A DNA stretch of 6,720 nucleotides, from contig WALG01000168.1 of NCBI GenBank assembly GCA_015522955.1, forward strand, positions 1 to 6,720. The letters are read 5' to 3'. This document shows positions 6,060-6,720 of this stretch, in pieces. This stretch comes from DHVE2 group archaeon (GTDB lineage Archaea; Thermoplasmatota; Thermoplasmata; Thermoplasmatales; Aciduliprofundaceae). Within the stretch, counting starts at the first letter, position 1; every line of letters begins with the position of its first letter. Made by a program: the position numbers and the translations under genes. The notes under the pieces are model-generated. The model worked only from the letters and a program-made list of their open reading frames with translations. It had not been told where the DNA came from and did not search any database.

Positions 6060-6720
6060 AAACATACACTCCGCTCTTCACTTCGCGTATTATGCCCTCT
6101 CTGTGCATTTTATCCAGAATTCTCATGGTTTTCATCTCCTCTATGCCAACTTTCTTCGCTTCTTCCAGTATTTCTCGCTCTTCCGCAACTCCCTTCTCAT
6201 CTATTATTTTCCTCATTATATAATCGATTTTCTCCATCACGCTTCTCTGCCGGGAACTTATACCCGTATAGAGGATATCCGCATCCACTATACCACCCTC
6301 GCTTGATGCTTCTTTAAGAAAATATTCCACAATTCTTATTGCCCGTTCCGCATCCTCCTTCGTTACCACATCACTCAATCTGGCTCTTGCAGAGGCTTCA
6401 GCAAGACGAATCATGGCCTCCAGTTGCCTGGGCGTAATCGCGATTGCATGGGTTTCCTCGTACATTCTACGAGTTTCTACATATTTGGTGCGCAGCATTT
6501 CTATAGCCTCGTCACTAAGTCGTGGAATCACATTTCTCTTTGCATAGGCCACATATTTGCGGAAGAATTCAGGTTCCACCTTTGGAGTGTACTGCTCTGC
6601 AAGCACGCTCTCTTCCTCCTCAACCATGAGCATCTCACCTACAAGATGTGCGTTGAGAATATGGTCCGCAAGAGCACGGTCCCGCTCCACATTGGGCACA
6701 TCTATTATTTTGAATATAAC
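6052..6720 (-). CDS. mcm: MCM replicative helicase, C-terminal part (5' end outside window)
   Basis: MCM is the hexameric 3'-5' ATP-driven helicase that unwinds DNA at the archaeal replication fork. Only the last 222 residues are inside; the frame is open at 6720 and begins VIFKIIDVPNVERDRALADHI. This is the segment directly after the arginine-finger SRFD motif of MCM, which, like the Walker motifs, lies beyond the edge. The ORF-like start at the GTG at 6699 is not a real start, since it encodes the Val of DVPN. Seen: the linker after the arginine finger, the helical lid with EFFRKYVAYAKRNVIPRLS, the sensor 2 helix TPRQLEAMIRLAEASARARL (about 6386-6435; catalytic Arg of TPRQ), then a C-terminal winged-helix domain over roughly the last 75 residues ending GIIREVKSGVYVYV. 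No intein or break is seen in this part. DUF424 follows with an 8-base overlap. Confidence 0.95.
   Translation of the reverse strand, partial: VIFKIIDVPNVERDRALADHILNAHLVGEMLMVEEEESVLAEQYTPKVEPEFFRKYVAYAKRNVIPRLSDEAIEMLRTKYVETRRMYEETHAIAITPRQLEAMIRLAEASARARLSDVVTKEDAERAIRIVEYFLKEASSEGGIVDADILYTGISSRQRSVMEKIDYIMRKIIDEKGVAEEREILEEAKKVGIEEMKTMRILDKMHREGIIREVKSGVYVYV
6067..6072 (-). promoter_or_regulatory. Ribosome binding site for the DUF424 gene
   Basis: GGAGTG inside the last codons of mcm resembles the archaeal Shine-Dalgarno consensus GGAGGTG. It lies 7 bases before ATG 6059 (9 counted from GGAG). It is the best ribosome binding site in the window and decides the start in favour of 6059. 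Confidence 0.5.

Noticed and set aside
6031..6317. Two overlapping plus-strand frames of 91 codons opposite mcm
   Set aside because: They are antisense to the MCM winged-helix and lid region, with mutually incompatible frames and low-complexity composition.
6052..6699. GTG at 6699 as a genuine start of a 215-residue protein
   Set aside because: The frame continues upstream to the window edge as VIFKIID and the GTG encodes the Val of the MCM motif DVPN; the gene is truncated by the window.
1..6720. Mobile element, CRISPR array, tRNA/rRNA, toxin-antitoxin or defence system
   Set aside because: No terminal inverted repeats, spaced direct repeats, RNA gene signatures, or transposase or nuclease motifs are visible; all space is taken by core genes.

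Overview
The window looks like chromosomal housekeeping DNA from an archaeon of the Euryarchaeota in the broad sense. The decisive markers are the large subunit of the archaeal family-D DNA polymerase (DP2, polC) and the C-terminal part of an MCM replicative helicase. A single-domain GPN-loop GTPase, an archaeal-size orotate phosphoribosyltransferase, an ammonia-dependent NAD+ synthetase and a DUF424 protein support this. The protein sequences feel closest to Thermoplasmatota of the Aciduliprofundum/DHVE2 kind. That is an impression from recall, not a search result.

Layout, left to right. Positions 1-805 are on the plus strand: a small protein I do not recognise (start possibly outside the window), then pyrE, then a T-rich stop at the junction with the next, convergent gene. 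Positions 805-4844 are a minus-strand pair, polC followed by a GPN GTPase gene coupled to it by an ATGA stop/start overlap. Positions 4845-4955 are a short divergent control region. It holds one TATA-like promoter for polC (minus) and one for nadE (plus), with a 24-bp imperfect palindrome between them. Positions 4956-5747 are nadE on the plus strand, meeting the next gene tail to tail with no gap. Positions 5748-6720 are again minus strand: the 3' part of mcm, which enters from the right edge, then a DUF424 gene overlapping the mcm stop codon.

Functionally, two minus-strand units carry core replication proteins (PolD large subunit and MCM helicase), each followed by a translationally coupled small partner gene (GPN GTPase and DUF424). 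The plus-strand genes are nucleotide and cofactor biosynthesis (UMP through pyrE, NAD+ through nadE). Coding density is extreme: no gene-free stretch exceeds about 110 bases. Three candidate TATA elements each lie about 24-28 bases from a start codon, which points to leaderless or near-leaderless transcripts.

I see no mobile element, CRISPR array, tRNA, rRNA, intein, broken gene or sign of a defence or otherwise novel multi-gene system. The items most worth following up are the shared divergent control region and the two coupled partner genes of poorly known function.
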